From NCBI GenBank assembly GCA_038227995.1, contig JBBRPP010000007.1:114425-178424 (forward strand): DNA of 64,000 nucleotides, in the 5' to 3' direction. The position numbers were made by a program, and so were the translations under genes. Under the pieces are notes generated by a model that ran no database searches, was not told where the DNA came from, and saw nothing but the letters and a program-made list of their open reading frames with translations. Of the stretch, positions 15,640 to 25,433 are shown one piece after another; within the stretch, counting starts at the first letter, position 1; each line of letters begins with the position of its first letter. This stretch comes from WLMZ01 sp038227995 (GTDB lineage Bacteria; Actinomycetota; Acidimicrobiia; Acidimicrobiales; Ilumatobacteraceae).

Positions 15640-16827
15640 TCACTCGGCGAACAACGCTTCGATGAACTCCGTGGGATCGAACTCGACGAGGTCACCGATG
15701 GTCTCGCCGAGTCCGACGAGCTTGATCGGCAGGCCCAGCTCGGTCTCGATCGCGAACACGATGCCGCCCTTGGCCGAGCCGTCGAGCTTGGTCAGGACGA
15801 TGCCCGTGACCTCCGTCGCCTCGCGGAACTCGCGGGCCTGTGTCAGCCCGTTCTGGCCGGTGGTCGCGTCGATGACCAGCAGCACCTCGGTGACCCGACC
15901 CTTGCCCTTCGATGCGACGCGGCGCACCTTTTTGAGCTCTTCCATCAGGTTCGACTTGTTGTGCAGGCGCCCAGCCGTGTCGGCAAGAACGAGATCGATG
16001 CCGCGAGCACTGGCCTTCTCGATGCCGTCGTAGATGACCGAGCTGGGGTCGCCGCCCTCGCTGCCGCGCACCAACTCGGCGCCGGCGCGTTCGGCCCATG
16101 TGCCGAGCTGCTCTGCAGCGGCGGCACGAAACGTGTCGCCCGCGGCCATCAACACCGACCGCCCGGCCTGGTGCTGCTGGGCGCCGACCTTGCCGATGGT
16201 CGTTGTCTTGCCGACGCCGTTGACGCCGACGAACAACCACACGTTGGGCTCGTCGGACGGGCCGGGCTCGAAGACGAGCTCTCGCTCGCGATGGCCGAGG
16301 CGGTCGATCATCTCGGCTTGCAACGCGGTGAGGAGCGCGTTCGGATCGGCGATCTCCTTCGACTTCACCCGGACCCGCAAGCCGCTGAGCAACTCGTCGG
16401 TGATGCGTACGCCGACGTCGGCGCGCAGCAGTGCCTCTTCGAGATCGTCCCACGTCTCGTCGGTGATGCCAGACCGCCCGCGGACACCTGCGAACGCGCC
16501 GACCAGCGCTGCACGGGACTTCGACATCCGGTCGCGGAAACGAGGACGCTCGAACGACTCGAGCTCGGCCGGCACGACCTCGTCGACGACGGTGGTTTCC
16601 GGCTCGGTAACCGGCGCTTCGGTCGTCTCCACGGGTGGGGCAACACCCGTTGTTGCGATCGAACCGGCCTTGGGCAGGATGGTCCCGCTCGGCCGAGTAG
16701 CAGTCGTGATCGAGGGCGCAGTGCTCGGCCGTTGAAGCGTTCCGGTCGATCGTCGCCGGTTGAGCGCGACGACGCCGAAGCCGAACACCAGGACGACGGC
16801 GATGAGAACGATGTAGATCCAGAGCAC
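15640..16827 (-). CDS. ftsY: Signal recognition particle receptor FtsY
   Basis: GTPase that docks the SRP-ribosome complex at the membrane. The 395-residue product starts at GTG with one N-terminal membrane helix (LWIYIVLIAVVLVFGFGVVA), common in actinobacterial FtsY. A Thr/Pro-rich acidic linker and the NG domain follow: P-loop GVNGVGKTTT, AAGDTFRAAAAEQL, DTAGRLHNKSNLM, TKLDGSAKGG and GLGETIGDLVEFDP near the end. Ffh lies 78 bp downstream, and the polyamine transporter genes precede it on the same strand with a 19-bp gap. Confidence 0.96.
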   Translation of the reverse strand: MLWIYIVLIAVVLVFGFGVVALNRRRSTGTLQRPSTAPSITTATRPSGTILPKAGSIATTGVAPPVETTEAPVTEPETTVVDEVVPAELESFERPRFRDRMSKSRAALVGAFAGVRGRSGITDETWDDLEEALLRADVGVRITDELLSGLRVRVKSKEIADPNALLTALQAEMIDRLGHRERELVFEPGPSDEPNVWLFVGVNGVGKTTTIGKVGAQQHQAGRSVLMAAGDTFRAAAAEQLGTWAERAGAELVRGSEGGDPSSVIYDGIEKASARGIDLVLADTAGRLHNKSNLMEELKKVRRVASKGKGRVTEVLLVIDATTGQNGLTQAREFREATEVTGIVLTKLDGSAKGGIVFAIETELGLPIKLVGLGETIGDLVEFDPTEFIEALFAE

Positions 16828-16846
16828 CCCGAAACGCTACCTGCGC

Positions 16847-17659
16847 CTATCGGCCGGCGAGTCCACCCTGCTTGCCCGTCAGGCGCTGCGCAGCCCAGAC
16901 CGGCACCAGCGAGAAGATCATCACCGCAGTCGCCGTCACGTTGACGATCGGCTGTTGATCACCGCGGCTGAGGTTGCTGAGGATCCACTGCGGCAGCGTT
17001 TGCAGATCGTTGCCGGCCCCGTTGGTGAAGGTGGTGACGACGATCTCGTCGAAGCTGAGCCCGAACGCGAGCAGACCTCCGGCCAACAACGCCGACCACA
17101 GCAGCGGAAGCGTCACGTGGATGAACGTCTGGAACGTGTCGGCTCCGAGGTCGGCCGATGCTTCCTCGAGGTTCGGCGAAAGCCGCCGCAACCTGGCGAG
17201 CACGTTGTTGTAGACGACCACGACGCAGAACGTCGCGTGGGCGATGACGAGCGTCATCAAACCCAGGCTCACGCCCACCTCGCGAAACGCCGAGTTGAGC
17301 GCGACGCCCGTGACGATGCCGGGCAGCGCGATCGGCAGCACGATCATCAGGCTCAGCGGCTCTCGCCCGAAGAACTTGAACCGCTGCACGGCGAATGATG
17401 CTGCGGTACCGAGCACCAACGCGATCACCGTCGCGATCGACGCCGTCTTGAGGCTCATCTCCAGCGCTGAGCGTGCACCGTCGTTGTGCAGCGCCTTGCC
17501 CCACCAGTGGAACGTGAAGCCGGATGGTGGCCACGCCAACGATGCCGACGTGTTGAACGAGAGGACGGCCACGATGACGAGCGGCAGCCACAGGAACACG
17601 AGGACGAGCAACGTCCACACGCGGAAGCCGGCACGAGTGGCGCGGTTCGTGTACGTCAC
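16847..17659 (-). CDS. potC: Spermidine/putrescine-type ABC transporter permease (PotC-like)
   Basis: A 270-residue inner-membrane permease with six predicted helices and the EAA-type loop for contact with the ATPase (EEASADLGADTFQTFIHVTLP). It resembles PotC/YdcV proteins. The GTG start overlaps the stop of the PotB-like gene by four bases (GTGA). It is the last gene of a four-gene operon (ATPase, binding protein, two permeases), an arrangement typical of polyamine importers. The exact substrate cannot be read from sequence. Confidence 0.88.
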   Translation of the reverse strand: MTYTNRATRAGFRVWTLLVLVFLWLPLVIVAVLSFNTSASLAWPPSGFTFHWWGKALHNDGARSALEMSLKTASIATVIALVLGTAASFAVQRFKFFGREPLSLMIVLPIALPGIVTGVALNSAFREVGVSLGLMTLVIAHATFCVVVVYNNVLARLRRLSPNLEEASADLGADTFQTFIHVTLPLLWSALLAGGLLAFGLSFDEIVVTTFTNGAGNDLQTLPQWILSNLSRGDQQPIVNVTATAVMIFSLVPVWAAQRLTGKQGGLAGR

Positions 17660-18549
17660 AGGTTCTCCAGCGCTCCGGTACGGCGGATCCCGAGCAGGTA
17701 CAGGACCATCACCAGCACGGGGACGGTGGCGAAGGCCGCCGCGAACGGAAGGTTCGATGCGAAGTTGTCGTAGACGACCGTGCCGATCATCTGCGTCGAG
17801 CCACCAACGAGTTGCACGGCGATGTAGTCACCGAGCGAGAGCGAGAACGTGAAGACGGATCCGGCGACGATGGCCGGCAACAGCATCGGCACGACGACAG
17901 ATCGAAACGTGGTCCAGAAACCGGCGCCGAGATCGTTCGACGCCTCGAGCAGCGAGTCGGGTAGGCGATCGAGGCCGGCGTAGATCGGCACGATCATGTA
18001 CGGCAGCCACAGGTACGACAGCACGATGACCACGGCGGGCATGCCGTAGCCGGGGCTGGCACCGACCGTCTTGTCGATGACTCCGCCTGGCGACCCGATC
18101 AATGCCCGCCATGCGAACGCCTTGACGAGGTAGCTACCCCACAGCGGCACCAACACCATCGTGATCAGCAGCGCGCGTGCCTTCGGTTTCGCCAGCTTGG
18201 CGATGAAGAACGCGATCGGCAGCGCCAGCACGATGTCGATCAGCGTGACGGCGACCGCGACCTTGATCGTGCGCAGCGCAACGGTGCGGTAGACGCTCTT
18301 GTCGATCAGCTCGTGGTAGTTGGTCAGACCGAGCTTCTTGATGATGCCGGTGCCGTCTTCGTTCAGTTGGTAGAACGACGTCAGGAACAGCGCGATCAGA
18401 GACCCGACGTAGAGCACGACGAGCCACACGGCCGGTCCGGTCAGCAGCGCTGCCAGCCGCACTCGCGGGCGCGCATCGAGGAACCGCGAGAGGCGGCGGC
18501 GGAAGCCGCCTGCTCTCGCAGCGGCCGGCGGGTTGGTGACGGCGGTCAT
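17656..18549 (-). CDS. potB: Spermidine/putrescine-type ABC transporter permease (PotB-like)
   Basis: A 297-residue permease with a cytoplasmic N-terminal tail and six predicted helices. The coupling loop is LLEASNDLGAGFWTTFRSVV. It pairs with the PotC-like product as the heterodimeric channel. ATG 18549 (MTAVTNPP) is preferred over TTG 18561. The stop overlaps potC by four bases. The segment following the first helix is long enough to form the external loop that contacts the binding protein. Confidence 0.87.
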   Translation of the reverse strand: MTAVTNPPAAARAGGFRRRLSRFLDARPRVRLAALLTGPAVWLVVLYVGSLIALFLTSFYQLNEDGTGIIKKLGLTNYHELIDKSVYRTVALRTIKVAVAVTLIDIVLALPIAFFIAKLAKPKARALLITMVLVPLWGSYLVKAFAWRALIGSPGGVIDKTVGASPGYGMPAVVIVLSYLWLPYMIVPIYAGLDRLPDSLLEASNDLGAGFWTTFRSVVVPMLLPAIVAGSVFTFSLSLGDYIAVQLVGGSTQMIGTVVYDNFASNLPFAAAFATVPVLVMVLYLLGIRRTGALENL

Positions 18550-18616
18550 CGATTCGACCAACGGTGGGCGTGGCGATCAGAGCCGAACGGCTCCGATGGC
18601 CACGTCCACCATCAGC

Positions 18617-19801
18617 TCAGCCCTTGATCTCGGTCCAGGCCTTGATCCAGTCCGAGAACGGCACGCAGTTGTCGCCCGAGCCGTCGAGACACTTCTTCCG
18701 TGGCGTGGCCCAGAACTTGATCGCCGATGCGAACGCCGAGTCAGTGGCCTTGAACGTGTCGCAGAACGTCGTGTCATCGGTGATGAGCGCACACGCCTTG
18801 GTGTTCGCGGGTGCCTCACCGAACCACTCGGCAACCTGGGCCTGCACGGCGGGGCTGGTCTCGTAGTTCATCCACATGTACATGCAGTTCGGGTGTTTGG
18901 CCTTCGATGACACCATCCACGTGTCGCTCCATCCGGTCGAGCCTTCCTTCGGAAGCACCGTCGCGACCGGGGCCTTCTTGGCTCCGCTCACCAGGTTGGC
19001 GATGATCTGCCACGTGGTGCCGAGAACGGTCGAGCCCTGCTCGAACGCCTGCTGGGTCGTCGAGTAGTTGGCCCAGTACTCGCCGATGATCGAGTGCTGG
19101 TCCTTCAGCAGCGCAACTGCGGCGTCGAACTGCGGCTGTGTCAGCGAGTACGGGTCGCTGATCTTCAGCTCCGGCTTGGCGGTCTTGAGGTACAGCGCTG
19201 CGTCCGCGATGTAGATCGGTGCGTCGTACGCAGTGACCTTGCCCTTGTACGGAGAGTTCTTGTCGAAGACGACACTCCACGAGTCCGGGGCCGGCTTGAC
19301 GACGTCGGTGTTGTACATCAGATAGTTGGCGCCCCAGCCGTGGGGGATGCCGTAGTTCTTGCCACCGCTGGAGTTGTACACCTGGTCCTTGAGGAAGGAC
19401 GAGATGTCGGCGTAGTTCGCGACGAGCGAGGTGTTCACCGGCGAGACGAGGCCGGCGTCGATCATCCGCACGCTGGAGTCACCCGACGCCGACACGCCGT
19501 CGTAGGCGCCGGTCGACATCAGCTGGTACATCTCGTCGGACGTGTTGCCGATCTTGACGCTGACCTTGCATCCGGTCTGGTCCTCGAACGGCTTGACCCA
19601 GTTGACCTTCGGATCAGTGGTGCCGTCCTCGGCGTAGCCAGCCCAGGCAACGATCGAGAGTGCACCCTCGCCCTTGCCGATCGCCTTCAGTTCGCCGCCA
19701 CTCGACGACTTGCTGTCGCTGCCGCACGCTGTCGCGAACAGCGCGAGCGCCGTGCCGAAGACGACGACCGATCGCGCTCGCCGGATGTGTGTGTTCCTCA
19801 T
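18617..19801 (-). CDS. potD: Polyamine-type ABC transporter substrate-binding lipoprotein (PotD-like)
   Basis: A 394-residue extracellular solute-binding protein. The signal peptide ends in the lipobox LFATAC, with lipidation at Cys26, as expected for a monoderm actinobacterium. ATG 19801 follows GGGGAG and overlaps the ATPase stop by four bases (ATGA). The fold matches PotD/PotF proteins (SIVAWAGYAEDGTTDP, GIPHGWGANYLMYNTD). Several extra cysteines occur near the C-terminus (KACALI, TTFCDT, KKCLDGSGDNC), suggesting disulfides. Specificity for polyamines is inferred from family and operon, not proven. Confidence 0.88.
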   Translation of the reverse strand: MRNTHIRRARSVVVFGTALALFATACGSDSKSSSGGELKAIGKGEGALSIVAWAGYAEDGTTDPKVNWVKPFEDQTGCKVSVKIGNTSDEMYQLMSTGAYDGVSASGDSSVRMIDAGLVSPVNTSLVANYADISSFLKDQVYNSSGGKNYGIPHGWGANYLMYNTDVVKPAPDSWSVVFDKNSPYKGKVTAYDAPIYIADAALYLKTAKPELKISDPYSLTQPQFDAAVALLKDQHSIIGEYWANYSTTQQAFEQGSTVLGTTWQIIANLVSGAKKAPVATVLPKEGSTGWSDTWMVSSKAKHPNCMYMWMNYETSPAVQAQVAEWFGEAPANTKACALITDDTTFCDTFKATDSAFASAIKFWATPRKKCLDGSGDNCVPFSDWIKAWTEIKG

Positions 19802-20943
19802 GTGTTCTCCCCTTGCTTGGCTGATGATTGATCGAGATCGACACCCGTGTCGCCCGCGCCTGCTGTGTCTGCTTTGTCCGCTGTATCGACGACGGCAAAC
19901 GCCGCGGCGCGCGACCACGCCATCCGGACCGAATTGCCCAGGGCGACCCCGGCCATTCCGTCGTTGGGCATGCTTGCCAGCAAGGTGTCGCCGGCGTCGA
20001 GCCGAACCCGGACGCGGCTCTCGGAGCCGAGGTACTGCACATCGTCGACGACACCCGCGACGACGACGTCATCGGGTCCGGCACTGTGCATGTCATCGAC
20101 CACGCGCACCCGCTCGGGCCGGACCGTGTGCCACTGGGCAACACCGAGCAACCGTTGCGATGTCTGCGGCGACATCAGGTTCGAGGTCCCGACGAAGTTG
20201 GCGACGAACGCCGTGGCGGGGCGCTGGTACATGTCGTGCGGCGTGCCGACCTGTTCGATCCGGCCCTGGTTGAAGACGGCGATCCGGCTGCTCATGCTGA
20301 GCGCCTCGCCTTGGTCGTGGGTGACGAAGACGAACGTGATGCCGACTTCGCGCTGGATGTTCTTCAACTCGACCTGCATCTCTTCGCGCAGTTTGAGATC
20401 GAGCGCGCCGAGTGGTTCGTCGAGCAGCAAGACCTTCGGTTGGTTGACCAGCGCGCGCGCGAGAGCGACCCGCTGCCGTTGCCCGCCGGACAACTCGGTT
20501 GGTCGACGCGAGCCATACCCGCCGAGGCGGACTGCGTCGAGCATGTCGCCCGCACGCTTCGAACGTTCGGCGGCACGCACACCCTTGACCTTCAATCCAT
20601 ACTCGACGTTGCGTTGCACCGACATGTGCGGGAACAGCGCGTAGTCCTGGAACACGGTGTTGACGTCGCGGTCGTATGGTGCGTGGCGGGTCACGTCCTG
20701 ACCCTGGAGCAGAACTGCTCCAGCAGTCGGCATCTCGAACCCGGCGATCATCCGCAGCACCGTGGTCTTGCCCGAACCGGACGGTCCGAGCAGGGAGAAG
20801 AACTCGCCCTCCGCGATCTCCAGCGACACGTCGTCGACCGCGACGACATCGCCGAAGGCCTTCCGCAACCCGACGAGTTGGATCGCGGGTCGGGTGCTTC
20901 CTGTCGTGTTGCTCGGGTTCATGGTGGCAACGGAATCACTCAC
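19798..20943 (-). CDS. potA: Polyamine-type ABC transporter ATP-binding protein (PotA-like)
   Basis: A 381-residue ATPase that powers uptake by the two permeases. Walker A is GPSGSGKTT, the signature is LSGGQRQRVALARAL, Walker B is LLLDEPLGALD and the switch is FVTHDQGEAL. A C-terminal TOBE regulatory domain includes VRPERVRVVDD and VQYLGSESRVRV. It ends with a low-complexity Asp/Ala/Gly tail. The GTG start follows GGGGAGAAA. As first gene it should carry the operon promoter in the 99 bp before smc's 3' end. Confidence 0.9.
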   Translation of the reverse strand: MSDSVATMNPSNTTGSTRPAIQLVGLRKAFGDVVAVDDVSLEIAEGEFFSLLGPSGSGKTTVLRMIAGFEMPTAGAVLLQGQDVTRHAPYDRDVNTVFQDYALFPHMSVQRNVEYGLKVKGVRAAERSKRAGDMLDAVRLGGYGSRRPTELSGGQRQRVALARALVNQPKVLLLDEPLGALDLKLREEMQVELKNIQREVGITFVFVTHDQGEALSMSSRIAVFNQGRIEQVGTPHDMYQRPATAFVANFVGTSNLMSPQTSQRLLGVAQWHTVRPERVRVVDDMHSAGPDDVVVAGVVDDVQYLGSESRVRVRLDAGDTLLASMPNDGMAGVALGNSVRMAWSRAAAFAVVDTADKADTAGAGDTGVDLDQSSAKQGENT

Positions 20944-21042
20944 GATGCGTCGGTTTCTCCCCGGATTCCATCGTCGGCGGACGATTCGACAACGATAGTC
21001 GTGCGGCGCAACACGTGTGACGAATCGCGGATCGCGGCGCGA

Positions 21043-24000
21043 TCAGACGGCCGCCGACTGGCGTTCGGTGACGATCTTCGACGAGCCACCCGGCTGCATG
21101 CTGACGCCGAGCAGGCTGTCGCCCGCCTCCATCGTGCGCTTCTGGTGGCTGACGATGAGCAGCTGGGCGTCGCGGCGGAACTCGGCGATCAGGCTGAGGA
21201 AGCGATGCAGGTTGACATCGTCGAGCGCCGCTTCGACCTCGTCCATCACGTAGAACGGCGACGGTCGGCTGCGGAAGACCGCGAACAAATACGCCAGCGC
21301 TGTGAGGGACCGCTCGCCGCCCGACAGCAATGACAGCTTCTTCACGTTCTTGCCACTCGGCTTGGCCTCGACCTCGATGCCGGTGTTGAGCAGATCGTCG
21401 GGGTTGGTCAGCACCAGCTTCCCCGCGCCGCCCGGAAACAGCATCGCGAACAGCGTCGTGAAGTTCATGCTCACGTCGGCGAACGCCGAGGCGAAGACGG
21501 TCTGGATCTCGAAGTCGACGGCCTTGATCACACGGGCGAGTTCGCGCCGCGTGTTGCGCACGTCTTCGAGCTGCTCTTCGAGGAAGCGGTGACGTTCCTG
21601 CAGTTCGTTGAACTCCTCGAGCGCCAGCGGGTTGATCGGGCCCAGCAATCGCAGCTCGCGTTCCAGATCACGCACGCGAGCTGCCGCACTCACGCCTTCC
21701 GCGACGACGGGTGCTTCAGCGGCCTCCGCCGCCTCTGGTTCCATGTCGAGATCGCGCCGCAGTGTCTCCACCGCACTCTCGAGGCGCATGCGCGCCTCGG
21801 CTTCTTCGATCTCGACCCGACGCGAACGTTCGCGGGTCTCGTCGAGTTGCTTCTCGGCTGCGCTGCGCGCGCGACGGAGCTCGTCGAGCCGAGTGACGAG
21901 CGAGCGAACTTCCTCGCTCTGGCGACGGCGCTGATCGTGGAGCTCGGCAAGTCGGGCCTCGATCGCGTGGCGGTGGGTGTCGACCAGCGAGCTGAGACGT
22001 CCGGCGGCCGTCAGGCTGCGCTCGATCGCGACACGGCGTTCGGCGGCCTCCGCGCGTGCCACGGCATCGGCTTCGAGACGACGCTCGGTTTCCTCGATGC
22101 GCCGTTCGAGGAACTGCTCACGCTCGTGGAGCCCGGCGTTGCGGACCTCGATGTCCTTGCGGCGCGATGACAGCAGCGCCGAGCGAGCCTCGATCCGGGC
22201 GCGGGCTTCGCCGCGGGCGCGCGCCGCTGCGGCTTCGGCTTGCTCGTCGGCTTCGAGTGCCGGCACGAGGGCGTCGAGTTCGGCCACGCGTGCCCGCTCG
22301 CGATCGAGCCGTTCCGTCGCTTCCACCACCGAACGCTGGAGTGTCTCCATCTCCGTGCCGACCTCGCGTCGCTCGGCCTGGACGCGTGCCAGCGCTTCCG
22401 ATGCGGCGGCGAAACGCGCATCGTTGGCATCGAGACGGCGGGCAAGATCGGTTTCAGCCTGCAACGCAGCCTGGGATTCGGACTTCGCGGCCTGCATCGC
22501 GCTGTCGGTACGTTCGAGCGCCGCGGCTGCCTGGCTGGCCTTCTCGATCGCTTCCTCGAGCGCCGCAGCCGTTGCGCCACCGCCTGCGCTGCCGATCCGC
22601 CACCCCGAGCGTCCGAACCGGTCGCCCTCGTCGGTGACCACCGTTGCGGCGGGATGTTGCAGCGCGCCATCGACCGCATCTGCCCAACTGGCGACTCGAA
22701 CGGCCCCATCGAGCAACGAGTCCAACAGCGCCTCGATCTCGACCCGGTTGCCGCTGGCGTGCGCGCGCACGTGCGCCCGCACCGGTTCGCCGAATGAGGG
22801 GGTCGCTGACGCCCGAGGCGCCGCGCCGAGCGCGATCACGGCACCCGCCGTCTTCGACGATCGCAGCGACTCGAGTGCGCTGCGGGCCGCCGATGGATCG
22901 GACACCACCACCGCGAGCAGTGCCTCACCGAGCGCTGCTTCCGCGGCGGCTTCCCAACCAGCATCGATTTCGACCAGTTCGAGCAGCGTGCCGACAACGC
23001 CTGCGAGAGTCGCCAGCCGCTCGGCACCAGCGCGGGCTCGTGCGCTGTCGAGCGCCATCTGCAGCGCATCGGCGCGGGCACGCCAGCGCGAGCGCTCTTC
23101 CGCGGCCGTCTGACGACTCGCCGTGAGCGTGTCCAGCGACGCCTGCGCGCTCAGCCGCCGGCTCTCGGCCCGTTCGACTTCGGCGACGAGAGGGGCTTCT
23201 GTCGACTGCGACTGTTCGCACTCGGAACGAAGCCGGACCGCGTCGGCTTCGAGCCGCTCGATTCGTTGCGCGAGGTTGTCGCGGCGCCCGATCTGGCGGC
23301 GCAGCTCGCCATCCGCTCGATCGAGCCCGGTCCGGAGTGAGCGCAACTCGCCGCGAACCTCGGCAGCCGCGCTGGACGCGGTGTTCCCCGCAGCGGCACC
23401 TTGGATCACGTTGAGCATCTGCTGGCGCTCGGAGAGGAATGCTTCCTCGTCGGCGCTCAATGCTTCGGCTTCCGGTTCGAGGCCGGCAATCTCGCCCTGC
23501 ACCGAGGCGAGTTCGGCCGCAAAGCGCGCAGCATCGTTCTCGAGGTTGGCGACCACGCCGGCATCCATCAGCTGGCCTCGGTCGCGCTCCATCGATCGGC
23601 GGCGCTCGACGAGGACTGCTGCGAGACCGCGAGCGCGCTCGCGCAGCTGCTCGACGCGGACGAGTTCGTCGCTGATGTCGGTGTCGCCGCGGGCCGTCAT
23701 CTCGGCTTCGGCAGCGAGCACGTCGGTGTCGAGGCGACCGAGCTCGGTGCGCAGTGCCTTCTCGATGTCGACTGCGCTGATCTTGTCACCCGCGAGCGAC
23801 GTCAGACGCGTCCGCAAGGTGGCGATCTCGCGCCCCGCGAGGAACACCTTGAGCACGTGCAACTCGGCGACCAGGTCGCCATGTCGACGAGCAGCTTCGG
23901 CTTGGCGCTCGAGTGGACGCAGCTGGCGACGAACCTCGCGGAGCAGGTCCTGAACGCGCTGCAGGCTGGCCTCGGTGGCATCGAGCCGACGCTCGGCCTT

Positions 24001-24525
24001 CTCCTTGCGGCGACGAAACTTGAGGACGCCTGCAGCCTCTTCGATGATCGCCCGACGGTCCTCGGGGCGAGCATTGAGCACAGCGTCGATCTGACCCTGG
24101 CTGACGATCACGTGCTGCTGGCGACCGACACCGGCATCGCTCAACAACTCCTGCACATCGAGCAGGCGGCAGTTGACGCCGTTGATCGCGTACTCGCTCT
24201 CGCCGGTGCGGAACAACGTGCGCGAAATGGTGACCTCGTTGAACTCGATCGGGAGCAGGTGCAACGAGTTGTCGAGTGTCAGCATGACCTCGGCTCGACC
24301 CAGGGCGGGCCGCTTGGCGGTGCCGGCGAAGATCACGTCGTCCATCTTCTGGCTGCGCACGGTGCTGGGCGACTGAGCACCGAGGACCCAGGCAATGGCG
24401 TCGACGACGTTCGACTTGCCCGAACCGTTGGGTCCGACGACCACCGTCACGCCCGGTTCGAGCTGCATCACGGTGGTGTCGGCGAAGGACTTGAAGCCTT
24501 TGAGGGTCAATGCTTTGAGGAACAC
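21043..24525 (-). CDS. smc: Chromosome segregation protein SMC
   Basis: A 1160-residue condensin ATPase that loops and compacts the chromosome with ScpA and ScpB, neither of which is in this window. The N-terminal head has Walker A GPNGSGKSN (residues 32-40) and the QQHVIVSQGQID segment. Long coiled coils flank a hinge around residues 500-640. The C-terminal head has LSGGERSLTALAYLF and Walker B YVMDEVEAALDD. Length is normal. It starts at GTG and is followed on its own strand by the polyamine operon; mutM lies 65 bp upstream. Confidence 0.97.
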   Translation of the reverse strand: MFLKALTLKGFKSFADTTVMQLEPGVTVVVGPNGSGKSNVVDAIAWVLGAQSPSTVRSQKMDDVIFAGTAKRPALGRAEVMLTLDNSLHLLPIEFNEVTISRTLFRTGESEYAINGVNCRLLDVQELLSDAGVGRQQHVIVSQGQIDAVLNARPEDRRAIIEEAAGVLKFRRRKEKAERRLDATEASLQRVQDLLREVRRQLRPLERQAEAARRHGDLVAELHVLKVFLAGREIATLRTRLTSLAGDKISAVDIEKALRTELGRLDTDVLAAEAEMTARGDTDISDELVRVEQLRERARGLAAVLVERRRSMERDRGQLMDAGVVANLENDAARFAAELASVQGEIAGLEPEAEALSADEEAFLSERQQMLNVIQGAAAGNTASSAAAEVRGELRSLRTGLDRADGELRRQIGRRDNLAQRIERLEADAVRLRSECEQSQSTEAPLVAEVERAESRRLSAQASLDTLTASRQTAAEERSRWRARADALQMALDSARARAGAERLATLAGVVGTLLELVEIDAGWEAAAEAALGEALLAVVVSDPSAARSALESLRSSKTAGAVIALGAAPRASATPSFGEPVRAHVRAHASGNRVEIEALLDSLLDGAVRVASWADAVDGALQHPAATVVTDEGDRFGRSGWRIGSAGGGATAAALEEAIEKASQAAAALERTDSAMQAAKSESQAALQAETDLARRLDANDARFAAASEALARVQAERREVGTEMETLQRSVVEATERLDRERARVAELDALVPALEADEQAEAAAARARGEARARIEARSALLSSRRKDIEVRNAGLHEREQFLERRIEETERRLEADAVARAEAAERRVAIERSLTAAGRLSSLVDTHRHAIEARLAELHDQRRRQSEEVRSLVTRLDELRRARSAAEKQLDETRERSRRVEIEEAEARMRLESAVETLRRDLDMEPEAAEAAEAPVVAEGVSAAARVRDLERELRLLGPINPLALEEFNELQERHRFLEEQLEDVRNTRRELARVIKAVDFEIQTVFASAFADVSMNFTTLFAMLFPGGAGKLVLTNPDDLLNTGIEVEAKPSGKNVKKLSLLSGGERSLTALAYLFAVFRSRPSPFYVMDEVEAALDDVNLHRFLSLIAEFRRDAQLLIVSHQKRTMEAGDSLLGVSMQPGGSSKIVTERQSAAV

Positions 24526-24590
24526 GGCACCCCGAGGCTAGTGGTTGACGGCGCCACGGTTGATGGTCCCCGCGATTTGCACATCATCGA

Positions 24591-25433
24591 CTACTTCTGG
24601 CACCGCGGGCAGAACGACGTCGTTCGACCTGCGAACACCACCTTGCGAATCGTCGCTCGACCGCAGGTCAGGCACGGTTGTCCGGCCCGGTCGTACACCC
24701 TGTGCGAGACCTGGAACCACCCGCCTTCGCCGCCGATGTCGACGTACTGAGTGTCCTTCAACGTCGACCCGCCGGCTTCGATCGCTGCTTCGAGGATCGA
24801 ATGGATCGCAACGTGGAGACGGGTGATCTCGATCGGCTTGAGTGAATTGCTGAGCCGATCATGGCGGATCTTCGCCGCGTGCAGGATCTCGTCGGCGTAG
24901 ATGTTGCCGATGCCTGCGATCACGGCTTGGTCCAGCAGCATCGCCTTCATCATGCGTGACCGCGACCCCATGATGTCCGCCAACTGCCGGCGAGTGATGC
25001 CGTCGGCGATCGGATCGATGCCCATGCGCGCGAGTTCGGGCATCTCGACCTGGAGGTTGTCGGGGTCGAAGACGACGACCTCGCCGAACGTGCGTGGGTC
25101 GACGAAGCGCAGTTCCTCGCCCGTTGGCTCGGTGAGATGCAGGACCACGTGCGTATGGGCCAGCCGGGGCGCAGACGAGGGTTCGATCAGTACTCGCCCG
25201 CTCATCCGGAGATGGATCATCAGCGAGTCGCCGGTGTCGAGTGGCAACACGAGATATTTGCCACGACGGTTCGCGGCGATCGCCGTTGCGCCGGTGAGAC
25301 CGTCGATCAGCGCCAACCGTGACGTGCGACGGACCGTCCGCTCGCGGCCGACCTCGACGGAGTCGATCCGCCGCCCGACGAATCGGGTCGCGAGACCACG
25401 CCGCACCGTCTCGACTTCGGGGAGTTCAGGCAT
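24591..25433 (-). CDS. mutM: Formamidopyrimidine-DNA glycosylase (Fpg/MutM)
   Basis: Base-excision glycosylase and AP lyase that removes 8-oxoguanine and ring-opened purines. The 280-residue product starts MPELPEVETVRRGL, so after Met removal the catalytic Pro and the next Glu are in place. The H2TH region is QAVIAGIGNIYADEIL, and the C-terminal zinc finger uses CLTC and CPRC. The start lies eight bases inside the end of rnc, a conserved rnc-mutM-smc order in actinobacteria that suggests one transcript. Confidence 0.96.
   Translation of the reverse strand: MPELPEVETVRRGLATRFVGRRIDSVEVGRERTVRRTSRLALIDGLTGATAIAANRRGKYLVLPLDTGDSLMIHLRMSGRVLIEPSSAPRLAHTHVVLHLTEPTGEELRFVDPRTFGEVVVFDPDNLQVEMPELARMGIDPIADGITRRQLADIMGSRSRMMKAMLLDQAVIAGIGNIYADEILHAAKIRHDRLSNSLKPIEITRLHVAIHSILEAAIEAGGSTLKDTQYVDIGGEGGWFQVSHRVYDRAGQPCLTCGRATIRKVVFAGRTTSFCPRCQK

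Noticed and set aside
14173..16944. A 923-codon plus-strand frame opposite ffh and ftsY
   Set aside because: High-GC third-position bias creates long antisense frames; both ffh and ftsY are clear on the other strand.
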